Below are positions 25,554-34,287 of a stretch of DNA of 64,000 nt, piece by piece. The notes below the pieces were generated by a model. It was not told where the DNA came from. It saw only the letters and a list, made by a program, of their open reading frames with translations, and ran no database searches. How positions within the stretch are numbered: position 1 is the stretch's first letter; each line of letters starts with the position of its first letter. The position numbers were made by a program, and so were the translations under genes. Source of the stretch: Nocardioides halotolerans DSM 19273 (GTDB taxonomy: Bacteria; Actinomycetota; Actinomycetes; Propionibacteriales; Nocardioidaceae); the NCBI RefSeq assembly GCF_000422805.1, contig NZ_AUGT01000028.1, positions 1 through 64,000 of the forward strand, in the 5' to 3' direction.

Positions 25554-27278
25554 ATGTCTCACCACCATCGACGGCTCGGCCGTCTCAGCGCCGGCACCGC
25601 CGTCGGCGCGCTCGTCACGGGTGGCCTGTTCCTGGCCGCGCCGTCGGCCCACGCCGCCGACGAGGTCGCGGTCGCCTCGCACACGGTCGACCTGACCGAC
25701 ACCCGCGCCACCGGTCACAACGAGTTCCGCACCGACGGCTCGGGCGTCCGGGTCTGGACCGAGGGTGCCACCTCCACCGACAAGGCCGCGGGCTACTTCG
25801 ACGCCCACAAGCCGCTGGCCGCCATCGGCGAGCCGTCGATGACCTGGACGCCCAACGGCGCCAACACCGTCGTCCCCGGCAAGCAGCTCAAGGTCGACTT
25901 CGACAACGACGGCACCATCGACGGCATCCTCGTCGGTGAGCCCACCAAGCCCGACGGCTCGGTCCTCTACGGCAACGACTGGTGGCTCAACAACGCCGCC
26001 GCCCAGTTCGTCAAGGACGCCGCACCCTCGCACACCGGCGGCTTCGGCTCGGACAACCACGGCACCCTCGCCGAGTGGCGCACGGCGTTCCCCAACGCCG
26101 ACGTGATCCAGGCCGGCTGGTCCCTCGGGTCCGGCGTCAAGGGCGACGGCGTCATCCACGCCTTCGTCATCGGCGGCCAGCCCTACTACTTCGTGAAGTC
26201 CGACGAGCCGACCACCATCGTGAAGTACGAGAGCGACGTCGACCTGTCCGAGACGCGCCCGGGCGGCCACAACGACTTCCGCGCCATCGGCGGGGTCCGG
26301 GTCCACACCGACAGCAACACCTCCCAGGACAAGGCGGCGGGCTACTTCCCGGCGCCGGTGGCCCTGGCCGACGCGGGTGAGCCGAGCATGGACCACACCT
26401 ACTACAGCGGCACCAAGCCGAGCGTCCAGCTCGTCACCGACTTCAACGGCGACGGCACGTCCGACGGCATCCTCGTGGGCGAGACCATCTACGGCCACGA
26501 CTGGTGGCTCAGCAACGGCTCGGCGCAGTTCGTCAAGGACGGCGCCCCGTCGCACACCGGCGGCTCCGGCTCGGAGAACCACGGGCTGCTCTCCGAGTGG
26601 CGCGCCAACTTCCCGAACGCCAAGATCGTGCTGGCCGGCTGGTCGCTCGGCTCGGGCGTCCAGGGTGACGGCGTCATCAACTCGATCACCGTCGGCCTGA
26701 GCCGGTTCACCTTCTCCGGCGCCAACCGCGCCCCGGTCGCGCCCGACCAGGCGGCGACGACCGCGGCCGGCACCAGCGTCCAGGTGACGCTGGCGGCGAC
26801 CGACCCCGACGGTGACGCCCTCACCTTCACCTCGACCGACGGCACCGTGGCCGGCAACAAGCTGACCTACGCGGCGCCGAAGGACTTCGTCGGCACCAAG
26901 GTGCTGGGCTACACGGTCACCGACGGCAACGGCGGCAGCACCCACGGCACCGTCACCGTGACGGTCACCAAGGCCGCCTCGACGACCACGCTCAAGGTGA
27001 GCCCCCGCAAGGTGACGACCAAGAGCAAGCACGTCCGCGGCAAGGTCTCCGTGACCTCGACCGGTGTGGCGACCGGCGGCACGGTCGACCTGTTCGACGG
27101 TGACACCAAGATCGGCACCGGCGTCCTCGGCGCCAACGGCATGGTCAAGATCAAGGTGACCTCCACGCTGGCCAAGGGCAAGCACACGATCACGGCGGTC
27201 TTCGCCGGGACCGGCTCGACCCTCACCTCCGAGGCGTCGGTGGTCGTGAAGGTCAAGAACCACAAGAAGAAGAAGTAG
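25554..27278 (+). CDS. Secreted protein with duplicated domain and Ig-like C-terminus
   Basis: 574 aa. A clear signal peptide (basic start, LSAGTAVGALVTGGLFLAAP, cleavage after AHA). Two homologous domains of about 150 residues follow (near 40-205 and 206-385), each with a GHN(E/D)FR start, DKAAGYF, a calcium-loop-like DFDNDGTIDGI / DFNGDGTSDGI, (N/H)DWWL(N/S)N, AQFVKD(A/G)APSHTGG, and GWSLGSGV(K/Q)GDGVI. Next is a cadherin-like/tandem-95 type domain (LAATDPDGDALTFTSTDG) and a bacterial Ig-like domain ending in a Lys-rich tail NHKKKK. No LPXTG or TM anchor. The duplicated domain is not one I recognise. Codon use is like its neighbours. Confidence 0.82.
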   Translation: MSHHHRRLGRLSAGTAVGALVTGGLFLAAPSAHAADEVAVASHTVDLTDTRATGHNEFRTDGSGVRVWTEGATSTDKAAGYFDAHKPLAAIGEPSMTWTPNGANTVVPGKQLKVDFDNDGTIDGILVGEPTKPDGSVLYGNDWWLNNAAAQFVKDAAPSHTGGFGSDNHGTLAEWRTAFPNADVIQAGWSLGSGVKGDGVIHAFVIGGQPYYFVKSDEPTTIVKYESDVDLSETRPGGHNDFRAIGGVRVHTDSNTSQDKAAGYFPAPVALADAGEPSMDHTYYSGTKPSVQLVTDFNGDGTSDGILVGETIYGHDWWLSNGSAQFVKDGAPSHTGGSGSENHGLLSEWRANFPNAKIVLAGWSLGSGVQGDGVINSITVGLSRFTFSGANRAPVAPDQAATTAAGTSVQVTLAATDPDGDALTFTSTDGTVAGNKLTYAAPKDFVGTKVLGYTVTDGNGGSTHGTVTVTVTKAASTTTLKVSPRKVTTKSKHVRGKVSVTSTGVATGGTVDLFDGDTKIGTGVLGANGMVKIKVTSTLAKGKHTITAVFAGTGSTLTSEASVVVKVKNHKKKK

Positions 27279-27363
27279 TCCTCGCAGCCCAGCTGCTCAC
27301 GAGCGCCCCGGTCCGCCACGTGCGGGCCGGGGCGCTCGGCGTCTCCGGCCCGACCCGCGTCAC

Positions 27364-27369
27364 TAGATT
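27364..27369 (+). promoter_or_regulatory. -10 element, leaderless catalase-like gene
   Basis: TAGATT lies exactly 6 nt before GTG 27376. Confidence 0.6.
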
Positions 27370-27375
27370 GGCGTC

Positions 27376-28296
27376 GTGGTGACCCCCCTGAGCCCTCAGC
27401 GGGCCGTCGACCGGCTCCGTGCGACGTTCGGTGGGCCGGACGGGCACCGCACGCTCCACGCGAAGGGCCGGTTCTACACCGGCACGTTCACCGCGACCCC
27501 CGAGGCGACCACCCTGTGCCGGGCGGCGCACCTCGACGGCCGGCCGCACGAGGTCGTGGTCCGGTGGTCGAACGCCGGCGGGAACGCGCGGGTCCCCGAC
27601 CCCGCGCCCGACATCCGCGGCATGGCGGTCAAGTTCCGCCAGCCCGACGGCACCGCCACCGACCTGCTCGGCCAGACCTCGCCGCGATTCCCGACCGACG
27701 ACCCCGAGGTCTTCGTGCAGCTCACCGAGGCGGCGGCCAACCCCAGGCTGGCGCCGCTGCGGCTGCCGGTGTTCCTCGCGCGGCACCCGGGGACCCTCGG
27801 TGCGCTCCTCGCCGGGGCCCGCGCCCGCGCGGTCAGCTCACCCGTCAGCTTCGCCGAGGTGACCTTCTACCCGATCCACGCCTACGGCTGGCTCGACGCC
27901 GAGGGGCGCAGGTCGTGGGTGCGCTACGTCCTGCGGGCGACCGCGTCGAAGGCCGACCGCCTCGACGAGGACTTCGCGGGGCGCGACCGGCTGGCCGAGG
28001 AGATGGCGGCCCGGCTGCGCCGTGGTCCGGTCGTCCACGAGCTGTGGGTCCAGGTGGCGGGCGGGGGCCACGACCCGCACTCCGCGACCTCGGAGTGGAA
28101 GGGCTGCCGCGAGCTCCTCGCCGGCCGGATCGAGGTGACCGGCGAGCTGCCCGACCCTGAGGTCGGCGGCGTGCCGACCGTCTTCGACCCGACCCGGGTG
28201 GTCGACGGCATCGAGCTCTCCGACGACCCGATCCTGCGCTACCGGACCGGCGCCTACTCCGAGTCCGTGTCCCGGAGGGCCCGCCCGACCTCCTAG
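27376..28296 (+). CDS. Small catalase-family peroxidase
   Basis: 306 aa heme protein of the minimal catalase/SrpA-like group, shorter than classical catalases (~480 aa). Seen: the distal His region TLHAKGRFYTGTFT, VVVRWSNAGGNARVPDPAPDIRGMAVKF as the NADPH-free core with the distal Asn, and the proximal heme Tyr in ILRYRTGAYSES. Probably uses hydrogen or organic peroxides. No signal peptide. The gene begins with two GTG codons after TAGATT-N6. Its TAG stop lies in the first of three 13-bp tandem repeats leading into the purD promoter. Confidence 0.87.
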   Translation: MVTPLSPQRAVDRLRATFGGPDGHRTLHAKGRFYTGTFTATPEATTLCRAAHLDGRPHEVVVRWSNAGGNARVPDPAPDIRGMAVKFRQPDGTATDLLGQTSPRFPTDDPEVFVQLTEAAANPRLAPLRLPVFLARHPGTLGALLAGARARAVSSPVSFAEVTFYPIHAYGWLDAEGRRSWVRYVLRATASKADRLDEDFAGRDRLAEEMAARLRRGPVVHELWVQVAGGGHDPHSATSEWKGCRELLAGRIEVTGELPDPEVGGVPTVFDPTRVVDGIELSDDPILRYRTGAYSESVSRRARPTS

Positions 28297-28323
28297 CCCG
28301 ACCTCCTAGTCCGACCTCCTAGC
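28285..28323 (+). repeat. Three 13-bp tandem repeats between catalase gene and purD
   Basis: CCGACCTCCTAGC (28285-28297), CCGACCTCCTAGT (28298-28310), CCGACCTCCTAGC (28311-28323). The TAG of copy 1 is the catalase stop; the TAG of copy 3 starts the purD -10 hexamer. Confidence 0.96.
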
Positions 28324-28325
28324 CT
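28320..28325 (+). promoter_or_regulatory. -10 element, leaderless purD
   Basis: TAGCCT lies exactly 6 nt before GTG 28332. It arises from the third repeat copy of the upstream stop-codon region. Confidence 0.6.
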
Positions 28326-28331
28326 TCACCC

Positions 28332-29603
28332 GTGAAGACCCTCGTGATCGGGACCGGTGGGCGCGAGCACGCCCTCGCGTGGGCGCTGGCGCGCGACCCC
28401 GGGGTGAGCGAGGTGCACGCCGCCCCCGGCAACCCCGGGATGGCCGCGGTCGCCACGCTCCACGAGGTCGACCCGCTGGACGGCGCGGCGGTCGCCGCGC
28501 TCGCCGCGTCGCTGGGCGTCGACCTGGTCGTGGTCGGTCCGGAGGCCCCGCTGGTGGCCGGCGTGGCAGATGCGGTCCGCGCCGCCGGCATCGCGGCGTT
28601 CGGGCCGTCGGCGCAGGCCGCCCAGCTCGAGGGCTCCAAGGCGTTCGCCAAGGAGGTCATGGACGCCGCGGGCGTCCCGACGGCCCGGGCGTTCGTGTGC
28701 CGGACGCTCGACGAGGCTGCCGCCGCGCTCGACGAGCTCGGTGCGCCGTACGTCGTGAAGGACGACGGCCTCGCGGCCGGCAAGGGCGTCGTGGTGACCG
28801 AGTCGCGCGAGGAGGCGCTCGCGCACGCGGCGGCCTGCGAGCGGCTGGTGGTGGAGGAGTACCTCGACGGCCCGGAGGTCTCGCTGTTCGCGCTGTGCGG
28901 CTGGAACGAGGCCGACGGCGCGACCGTCCGTCCGCTGCAGCCGGCCCAGGACTTCAAGCGCATCCACGACGGCGACGAGGGCCCCAACACCGGTGGCATG
29001 GGTGCCTACACCCCCCTGCCGTGGGCGCCGGCAGGCCTCGTCGACCAGCTGGTCGCGACCGTCCTGCAGCCCACGGTCGACGAGCTGGCCCGTCGAGGCA
29101 CTCCGTTCACCGGGCTCCTCTACGCCGGCCTCGCCCTGACCTCCCGAGGCCTCCAGGTCGTGGAGTTCAACGCCAGGTTCGGCGACCCGGAGACCCAGCC
29201 GCTGCTGGCGCTGCTCGAGTCGCCGCTCGGTGAGCTGCTCCTGGCCGCCGCCACCGGCCGGCTGGCCGAGGTGCCGCCGCCGGTGTTCGCCGACGGCGCG
29301 GCGGTGGCCGTCGTGATGGCCAGCCGCGGCTACCCCGTGACCTCGTCGTCAGGCGACGTCATCACCGGCGTCGAGGCCGCCGAGTCCCTCGACGGCGTCC
29401 ACGTCTTCCACGCCGGCACGGCCCTGCACGAGGGTGAGCTCGTCACGGCGGGCGGCCGCGTGCTGGCCGTGGTCGGCACCGGCCCCGACGTCGCGACCGC
29501 CCGCACCACGGCGTACGCCGGCGTCGACCGCATCTCCTTCGCGGGCGCCCAGCACCGCACCGACATCGCCGGCGCGGCGGCAGTTTCACCGGGTACCCGG
29601 TGA
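28332..29603 (+). CDS. purD: Phosphoribosylamine--glycine ligase
   Basis: 423 aa ATP-grasp enzyme of purine synthesis (GAR synthetase). Seen: the N-terminal VIGTGGREHALAWALARDP, the GPEAPLVAGVAD motif, ATP-grasp loops YVVKDDGLAAGKGVVV and PAQDFKRIHDGDEGPNTGGM, and EFNARFGDPETQP with the metal ligands. The leaderless GTG start is supported by TAGCCT-N6. Oddity: the C-terminus AAAVSPGTR and the TGA stop are encoded by a palindromic element, exactly as in clpB. Followed by purB. Confidence 0.96.
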   Translation: MKTLVIGTGGREHALAWALARDPGVSEVHAAPGNPGMAAVATLHEVDPLDGAAVAALAASLGVDLVVVGPEAPLVAGVADAVRAAGIAAFGPSAQAAQLEGSKAFAKEVMDAAGVPTARAFVCRTLDEAAAALDELGAPYVVKDDGLAAGKGVVVTESREEALAHAAACERLVVEEYLDGPEVSLFALCGWNEADGATVRPLQPAQDFKRIHDGDEGPNTGGMGAYTPLPWAPAGLVDQLVATVLQPTVDELARRGTPFTGLLYAGLALTSRGLQVVEFNARFGDPETQPLLALLESPLGELLLAAATGRLAEVPPPVFADGAAVAVVMASRGYPVTSSSGDVITGVEAAESLDGVHVFHAGTALHEGELVTAGGRVLAVVGTGPDVATARTTAYAGVDRISFAGAQHRTDIAGAAAVSPGTR

Positions 29604-29671
29604 AACTGCCGCTTCCCGTAAGGAACTCCACCCGGCCAGGACCAGTTTCACCGGGTACCCGGTGAAACTGG
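29579..29671 (+). repeat. Palindromic element family 1, copy 2 (purD-purB)
   Basis: Two perfect palindromes with half-site GTTTCACCGGGT, one of 32 bp (29579-29610) and one of 30 bp (29642-29671), flank the core CTTCCCGTAAGGAACTCCAC (29612-29631), which continues CCGGCCAGG. The first palindrome supplies the purD stop codon. Confidence 0.97.
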
Positions 29672-29690
29672 CCGGGTCGGCTCCATGCGG

Positions 29691-29696
29691 GAGAAT
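29691..29696 (+). promoter_or_regulatory. -10-like element of purB
   Basis: GAGAAT lies exactly 6 nt before GTG 29703, the position of the -10 element in leaderless genes. Confidence 0.45.
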
Positions 29697-29702
29697 GGAG
29701 CC

Positions 29703-31121
29703 GTGACCGTCCCCAACGTCCTCGCCACGAGGTACGCCGGCGCCGATCTCGCCGAGATCTGGTCGCCCCAGCACAAGATCGTGCTCGAGCGGCGGCTGTG
29801 GATCGCGGTGCTGAGGGCGCAGCGCGACCTCGGGGTCGACGTGCCCGACGGGGTGGTCGAGGCCTACGAGGACGTCGTCGACAAGGTCGACCTCGACTCG
29901 ATCGCCGCCCGCGAGCGGGTGACCCGCCACGACGTGAAGGCGCGGATCGAGGAGTTCAGCGCCCTGGCCGGACACGAGCACATCCACAAGGGCATGACCA
30001 GCCGCGACCTCACCGAGAACGTCGAGCAGCTCCAGGTCCGCCAGTCGCTGGTCCTGCTGCGCGACCGCACCGTGGCGGCGCTGGCCCGGCTCGCTCGGCT
30101 CGCGGCCGAGCACGAGACGCTCGTGATGGCCGGCCGCAGCCACAACGTCGCCGCGCAGGCGACCACGCTCGGCAAGCGGTTCGCGACCGTCGCCGACGAG
30201 CTGCTCATCGCGCTGCAGCGGCTCGAGGAGCTGCTCACGCGCTACCCGCTCCGTGGCATCAAGGGCCCGATGGGCACCGCGCAGGACATGCTCGACCTGC
30301 TCGGCGGCGACAGCGACCGGCTGGCCGAGCTCGAGCAGCGGGTGGCCGACCACCTCGGCTTCGACCGGGTGCTGACCAGCGTGGGTCAGGTCTACCCGCG
30401 CTCGCTCGACCTCGACGTCGTCTCGGCGCTCGTCCAGCTGGTCTCGGCGCCGTCCAACCTCGCCACCACGATCCGGCTGATGGCCGGCCAGGAGCTCGTC
30501 ACCGAGGGGTTCGCGGAGGGCCAGGTCGGCTCGTCCGCGATGCCGCACAAGATGAACACCCGCTCCTGCGAGCGGGTCAACGGCCTCGCCGTGGTGCTCC
30601 GCGGCCACCTGTCGATGGTGAGCGAGCTGGCCGGCGACCAGTGGAACGAGGGTGACGTCTCCGACTCGGTCGTACGCCGGGTCGCCCTGCCCGACGCGTT
30701 CTTCGCGACCGACGGCCTGTTCCAGACCTTCCTCACCGTGCTCGACGAGTTCGGGGTCTTCCCGGCGGTGGTGCAGCGCGAGCTCGACCGCTACCTGCCG
30801 TTCCTCGCGACCACCAAGGTGCTGATGGCGGCGGTTCGCAACGGCGTGGGCCGCGAGGTCGCCCACGAGGCCATCAAGGAGGCCGCGGTCGGGGTCGCGC
30901 TCGACCTGCGGCAGGGCGCCGCCGACAACGACGTGCTCGCCCGCCTCGCCGCCGACGCCCGGCTCGGCCTGACCGAGGACCAGCTCGACGTCCTCGTCGC
31001 CGAGCCGATCTCGTTCACCGGAGCGGCGGTCGCGCAGACCCAGGAGGTCGTCCGCCGGGTGGCCGAGGTGACGAGCCGGCACCCCGAGGCCGCGGCGTAC
31101 GTGCCGGGCAGCATCGTCTAG
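29703..31121 (+). CDS. purB: Adenylosuccinate lyase
   Basis: 472 aa fumarase/aspartase superfamily lyase acting twice in purine synthesis (SAICAR to AICAR, adenylosuccinate to AMP). Seen: the N-terminal YAGADLAEIWSPQHKI, HKGMTSRDLTENVEQLQ, GRSHNVAAQATTLGKR with the catalytic His, and the signature loop GSSAMPHKMNTRSCERV with the catalytic Ser. The GTG at 29703 is used; 29685 would start inside the tail of the repeat region. The stop faces the convergent membrane-protein gene with only 8 bp between them, within CTAGGCC-AC-GGCCTAG. Confidence 0.96.
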   Translation: MTVPNVLATRYAGADLAEIWSPQHKIVLERRLWIAVLRAQRDLGVDVPDGVVEAYEDVVDKVDLDSIAARERVTRHDVKARIEEFSALAGHEHIHKGMTSRDLTENVEQLQVRQSLVLLRDRTVAALARLARLAAEHETLVMAGRSHNVAAQATTLGKRFATVADELLIALQRLEELLTRYPLRGIKGPMGTAQDMLDLLGGDSDRLAELEQRVADHLGFDRVLTSVGQVYPRSLDLDVVSALVQLVSAPSNLATTIRLMAGQELVTEGFAEGQVGSSAMPHKMNTRSCERVNGLAVVLRGHLSMVSELAGDQWNEGDVSDSVVRRVALPDAFFATDGLFQTFLTVLDEFGVFPAVVQRELDRYLPFLATTKVLMAAVRNGVGREVAHEAIKEAAVGVALDLRQGAADNDVLARLAADARLGLTEDQLDVLVAEPISFTGAAVAQTQEVVRRVAEVTSRHPEAAAYVPGSIV

Positions 31122-31129
31122 GCCACGGC

Positions 31130-32491
31130 CTAGCCGCCCTCGACCCTCCGGAAGTCCTCGCAGTCGAGGCGCAGCAGCCAGAAGTGCGACTTGGGCGCGA
31201 AGTAGATCGCGCCGAACGACGCACCCGCGCGGCACGAGGCGCTGGCGCGCTCGTAGCCGGGCTTGAACGCCGGTCCGTGCGACCGGTAGGTCCGGCCGAC
31301 GTCGAAGTGCGCAAGGCAGAGCACGGCCACCGCGACCACGAGAGCGGGCACCACCAGCCGGCGGCAGGGGAGCCGCGTGGGCAGGCGGTCGGCCCCGACG
31401 ACCGCGGTGGCGAGGAGGAACATCGTCGACACGAGCCCGTAGCGCAGCGGCGCCTGCTTGCCGAGCCGGTGCAGGGTGACGGTGCCCGGCTGCGCGACGT
31501 GGTTGAGCCAGTAGCCGATCACGAACGGCACCACGGCCCCGACCAGGCAGAAGGCGACCACCACCAGGTCGCGCCGAGCGCTCGGTCGCCCCCGGCGCAG
31601 CCGGACGATCGTCGTGGCGACGAGCGCGCCCGCGATCAGCACGAACGGCACGCAGGCGAGCACCACCATCGGCCAGGTGTCGAAGGCCGTGGCCCGGATG
31701 CCGTGGAACTTGGGCAGCCACGCCGGGACCACGACGTGCACCGGGTAGGCCTGGACGAGGTCGTGGAGGTCGGGCGGGCGGCCGTAGGGCTCGGTGCGCG
31801 GGCTGGTCACGGTGGCGACGACCTGGGCGGCCACCCCCAGCAACAGCCCGGCCACCACCGGGAGGCGGTACCTGCTGCGCGCGTCGACCAGCACCAGCGG
31901 GACGAACATCGCGACCTGGATCTCGGTGAGCCCGGCGAGGAGCGCGACCACGCCGAGCGCGAAGCCGCTCAGCCACCGGGTGGGCGCGGCCATCAGCAGC
32001 CACGGCGCGAGCCACAGGAAGTACCAGTGCAGGTTCGCCGCGTTGCCGGCCACCTCGATCGGCGCCGCCGGCACCAGCACCGTGATCGCGGCCAGCACCA
32101 GCCTGGCTGCGAGGTGGTCGACCACCGAGCCGCTGCAGACGAACACGAGGGCGCCGACCAGCCCGGCCACCACGCACGACGCGAGCGTGATCCCGATGAC
32201 GACGTCGGGGAACGGCGCCACCCAGAGCACCACCTGGGTGACCAGGCGCGGGACGACGTGCAGGTAGCCGGCGTACGGGTCGAACAGGCTCGACCACAGG
32301 CCCTGCTCCACCCCGTCCTGGACGAACTGCCGGTCGTCGGCCCAGCCGGTCCCGCGCGTGGTGCCGTCGAGCCGCAGCCACGCCACGGCGGTGAACACCA
32401 CGGCCAGCAGCACCGCGAGGGCGGCCGTGCGCCGCGTCGAGGACGAGCGCGCGTGCGAGCCCCTCCCCGGTGCGGCGGCGGTGCTGGTCAT
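31130..32491 (-). CDS. Polytopic membrane protein, unrecognised
   Basis: 453 aa with roughly 10-11 hydrophobic segments and a large extracytoplasmic loop after the first helix (FDPYAGYLHVVPRLV). The layout (one N-terminal helix, an aromatic/acidic first loop with TGWADDRQF, many following helices) resembles membrane glycosyltransferases of the GT-C class, but no confident DxD catalytic motif can be named beyond DD in the first loop. The ATG at 32491 is chosen; upstream codons are Arg-rich. Divergent from the sigma-factor leader. A glycan role would fit the neighbouring glycosyltransferases but is inference. Confidence 0.7.
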   Translation of the reverse strand: MTSTAAAPGRGSHARSSSTRRTAALAVLLAVVFTAVAWLRLDGTTRGTGWADDRQFVQDGVEQGLWSSLFDPYAGYLHVVPRLVTQVVLWVAPFPDVVIGITLASCVVAGLVGALVFVCSGSVVDHLAARLVLAAITVLVPAAPIEVAGNAANLHWYFLWLAPWLLMAAPTRWLSGFALGVVALLAGLTEIQVAMFVPLVLVDARSRYRLPVVAGLLLGVAAQVVATVTSPRTEPYGRPPDLHDLVQAYPVHVVVPAWLPKFHGIRATAFDTWPMVVLACVPFVLIAGALVATTIVRLRRGRPSARRDLVVVAFCLVGAVVPFVIGYWLNHVAQPGTVTLHRLGKQAPLRYGLVSTMFLLATAVVGADRLPTRLPCRRLVVPALVVAVAVLCLAHFDVGRTYRSHGPAFKPGYERASASCRAGASFGAIYFAPKSHFWLLRLDCEDFRRVEGG

Positions 32492-32564
32492 GGGTACACG
32501 GTGCCCCGTGCGGGCCGGTCTTCGCGCGATCCCGGGCCGGTGCGCCGTGCGGGAGGATGACCCG

Positions 32565-32606
32565 ATGACCGTGCAACGCACCCCGCGCTGCCGGACATGT
32601 GACTGA
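32565..32606 (+). CDS. Putative 13-residue leader peptide before the sigma-factor gene
   Basis: MTVQRTPRCRTCD, preceded by a good Shine-Dalgarno GGGAGG (32551-32556) 8 nt from the ATG. Its stop overlaps the sigma-factor GTG start (32599), which itself lacks a Shine-Dalgarno, so translation may be coupled. The peptide ends in a CxxC pair. No protein-level evidence; may be chance. Confidence 0.4.
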   Translation: MTVQRTPRCRTCD

Positions 32607-33225
32607 CGTGGGCCCTCCTCCCGAGCGACCGAGTCTCGACGAGCGCGAGCGCGCGTTCCGGGAGCTGTACGCCGCCCACTTCGACGCGGTGCTCGGCTAT
32701 GCGCTGCGCCGCGTCGAGCGGGCCGCGGACGCCGGTGACGTCACCGCCGACACGTTCCTCGTCGCGTGGCGGAGGCTGGCGTACGCGCCGCAAGGCCCGG
32801 ACGTGCGCCCGTGGCTGTACGGCGTTGCCCGCCGGGTGCTCGCCAACCATCGCCGCGGTGAGCGCCGCCGCACCGCGCTGGGCGAACGGCTCCGCCGCGA
32901 GCTGAGCGCCCACGTCCCCGACGCGAGCAACGAGGTGGTGCAGCGGGAGGACGTCACCGCGGCGATGGGGCGGCTCAGCGCCCGCGACCAGGAGGTGCTC
33001 GAGCTGCACCTGTGGGAGGGGCTCGAGTCGCGCGAGATCGCCGAGGTGCTCGGGCTGAGCGGCGCCGTCGTCCGACCCCGGCTCTCGCGCGCGCGGACCC
33101 GCCTGCGCGAGCTGCTGGGCCACGATCCCTGCGGCCACGCGTGCAACGACGCCTGCAACGACCCGGGACCGCCCGGACATCACCACTCCGACAGACCGAT
33201 CGAGCTCACCCGGAAGGAGCGCTAG
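32599..33225 (+). CDS. RNA polymerase ECF sigma factor with Cys/His tail
   Basis: 208 aa. Sigma-70 region 2 (FRELYAAHFDAVLGYALRRV, AADAGDVTADTFLVAWRRL, RPWLYGVARRVLANHRRG) and region 4 (MGRLSARDQEVLELHLWEGL, SREIAEVLGLSGAVVRPRLSR) are complete. After region 4 there is an unusual ~30-residue tail, CGHACNDACND then GHHH, that could bind a metal or act as a redox switch. The GTG at 32599 (alternative GTG 32608) overlaps the leader peptide. Followed after 2 bp by the putative anti-sigma gene. The regulon is unknown. Confidence 0.9.
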   Translation: MTDVGPPPERPSLDERERAFRELYAAHFDAVLGYALRRVERAADAGDVTADTFLVAWRRLAYAPQGPDVRPWLYGVARRVLANHRRGERRRTALGERLRRELSAHVPDASNEVVQREDVTAAMGRLSARDQEVLELHLWEGLESREIAEVLGLSGAVVRPRLSRARTRLRELLGHDPCGHACNDACNDPGPPGHHHSDRPIELTRKER

Positions 33226-33227
33226 CC

Positions 33228-34247
33228 ATGATCCCGAAGCTGACCGACGACGCGGTCTCCAGGCTCCCGCTCGGGTCCGGGCGGGCCGAGCTCCTGGAGG
33301 AGATCATGACCACCGTCGCACCCGACCGCCGGACCGAAGCCACGCCCCCGCGCGCCTCGCGCCGTACCCGCTGGACGGCGCCGCTGGCCGCCGCGGCGGT
33401 CGTCGCCGGCCTCGCCGGCGGCACGGTGTGGTGGCAGCAGCACGGCACCACCGAGCCGCCGGGCCGCGAGACCTCCATGGCCGCCCGGCTCGGCCTCGGC
33501 GAGGGCCAGGCGGTGGTGCTCGACGCGCCCGGGTGGCACTACGACGGGCTGGGCGACGGCGTGCGCTGGAGCAACGGCGACGCCTCGCTCGAGATCACGA
33601 CGTACGCCGCGAAGGACTACGACTCCTACGTGAGGGACCGCGAGTACATCGTCGACCCGCCCGCGCCCGGCGACCCGATCGAGGTGCTCGGCCGGCCCGC
33701 CCAGATGTGGGCCTACTCCCCAACCGACCACACCGCCATCCGCGAGGTCGTCAACGGCCGCTGGATGGAGCTGCGCGCCGACGGTGTCGACCGCGCCGGC
33801 TACCTCGCGCTCCTCGGCAAGCTCCGCCTGACCACGGACGCGGAGTTCGACGCCTCGCTCCCCGACGGCTACGTCACCGTGGCGGAGCGGCAGGCCACCG
33901 CCGAACGGATCCTGCAGGACATCGAGGGCGTCTCCGGAGCCGCGCTCCCGCCCGGCCGGTTCGCGTCGTTCGTGGACGGCGAGGCGGAGGACCGCTACCA
34001 GTTCGGCGTCGAGGTGGCCGGCGCCTACGCGTGTGCCTGGATCGAAGCGTTCGAGAACGCCGTCACCCACCACCAGCCGGCGCTCGCGGACGAGGCGGCC
34101 CGGGTGCTCGGCACTTCGCGGCAGTGGCCGATCCTCGTCGAGATGGACGCCGAGGGCGACTACCCCGAGGTGGTCTGGGAGCTGGGCGACGGCGTGGCCG
34201 CAGGAAAGGTCCCGGACTGGTACCGCGAGGGGCTCGGCTGCCCCTGA
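33228..34247 (+). CDS. Single-pass membrane protein, probable anti-sigma factor
   Basis: 339 aa. Short cytoplasmic N-terminus (~47 aa), one TM helix (WTAPLAAAAVVAGLAGGTVWW, near 48-68) and a ~270-residue outer domain rich in acidic and aromatic residues. No zinc-anti-sigma HxxxCxxC motif. The anti-sigma role is inferred from its position 2 bp after the sigma gene, a strong AAGGAGC Shine-Dalgarno, and the topology. The outer domain (DGLGDGVRWSNGDASLEITTY...) is not recognised. Confidence 0.7.
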   Translation: MIPKLTDDAVSRLPLGSGRAELLEEIMTTVAPDRRTEATPPRASRRTRWTAPLAAAAVVAGLAGGTVWWQQHGTTEPPGRETSMAARLGLGEGQAVVLDAPGWHYDGLGDGVRWSNGDASLEITTYAAKDYDSYVRDREYIVDPPAPGDPIEVLGRPAQMWAYSPTDHTAIREVVNGRWMELRADGVDRAGYLALLGKLRLTTDAEFDASLPDGYVTVAERQATAERILQDIEGVSGAALPPGRFASFVDGEAEDRYQFGVEVAGAYACAWIEAFENAVTHHQPALADEAARVLGTSRQWPILVEMDAEGDYPEVVWELGDGVAAGKVPDWYREGLGCP

Positions 34248-34274
34248 CGCGGCACCGGGCTTCGGCCCGCCGGT

Positions 34275-34280
34275 TAGGTT
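34275..34280 (+). promoter_or_regulatory. -10 element, zincin gene
   Basis: TAGGTT lies 7 nt before ATG 34288; probably leaderless. Confidence 0.5.
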
Positions 34281-34287
34281 GGCACGT

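Noticed and set aside
29586..32576. 996-codon minus-strand ORF across purB and the membrane-protein gene
   Set aside because: Composition (HHRA, RRR runs) and lack of motifs show it is an out-of-frame shadow of purB and the 31130-32491 gene.
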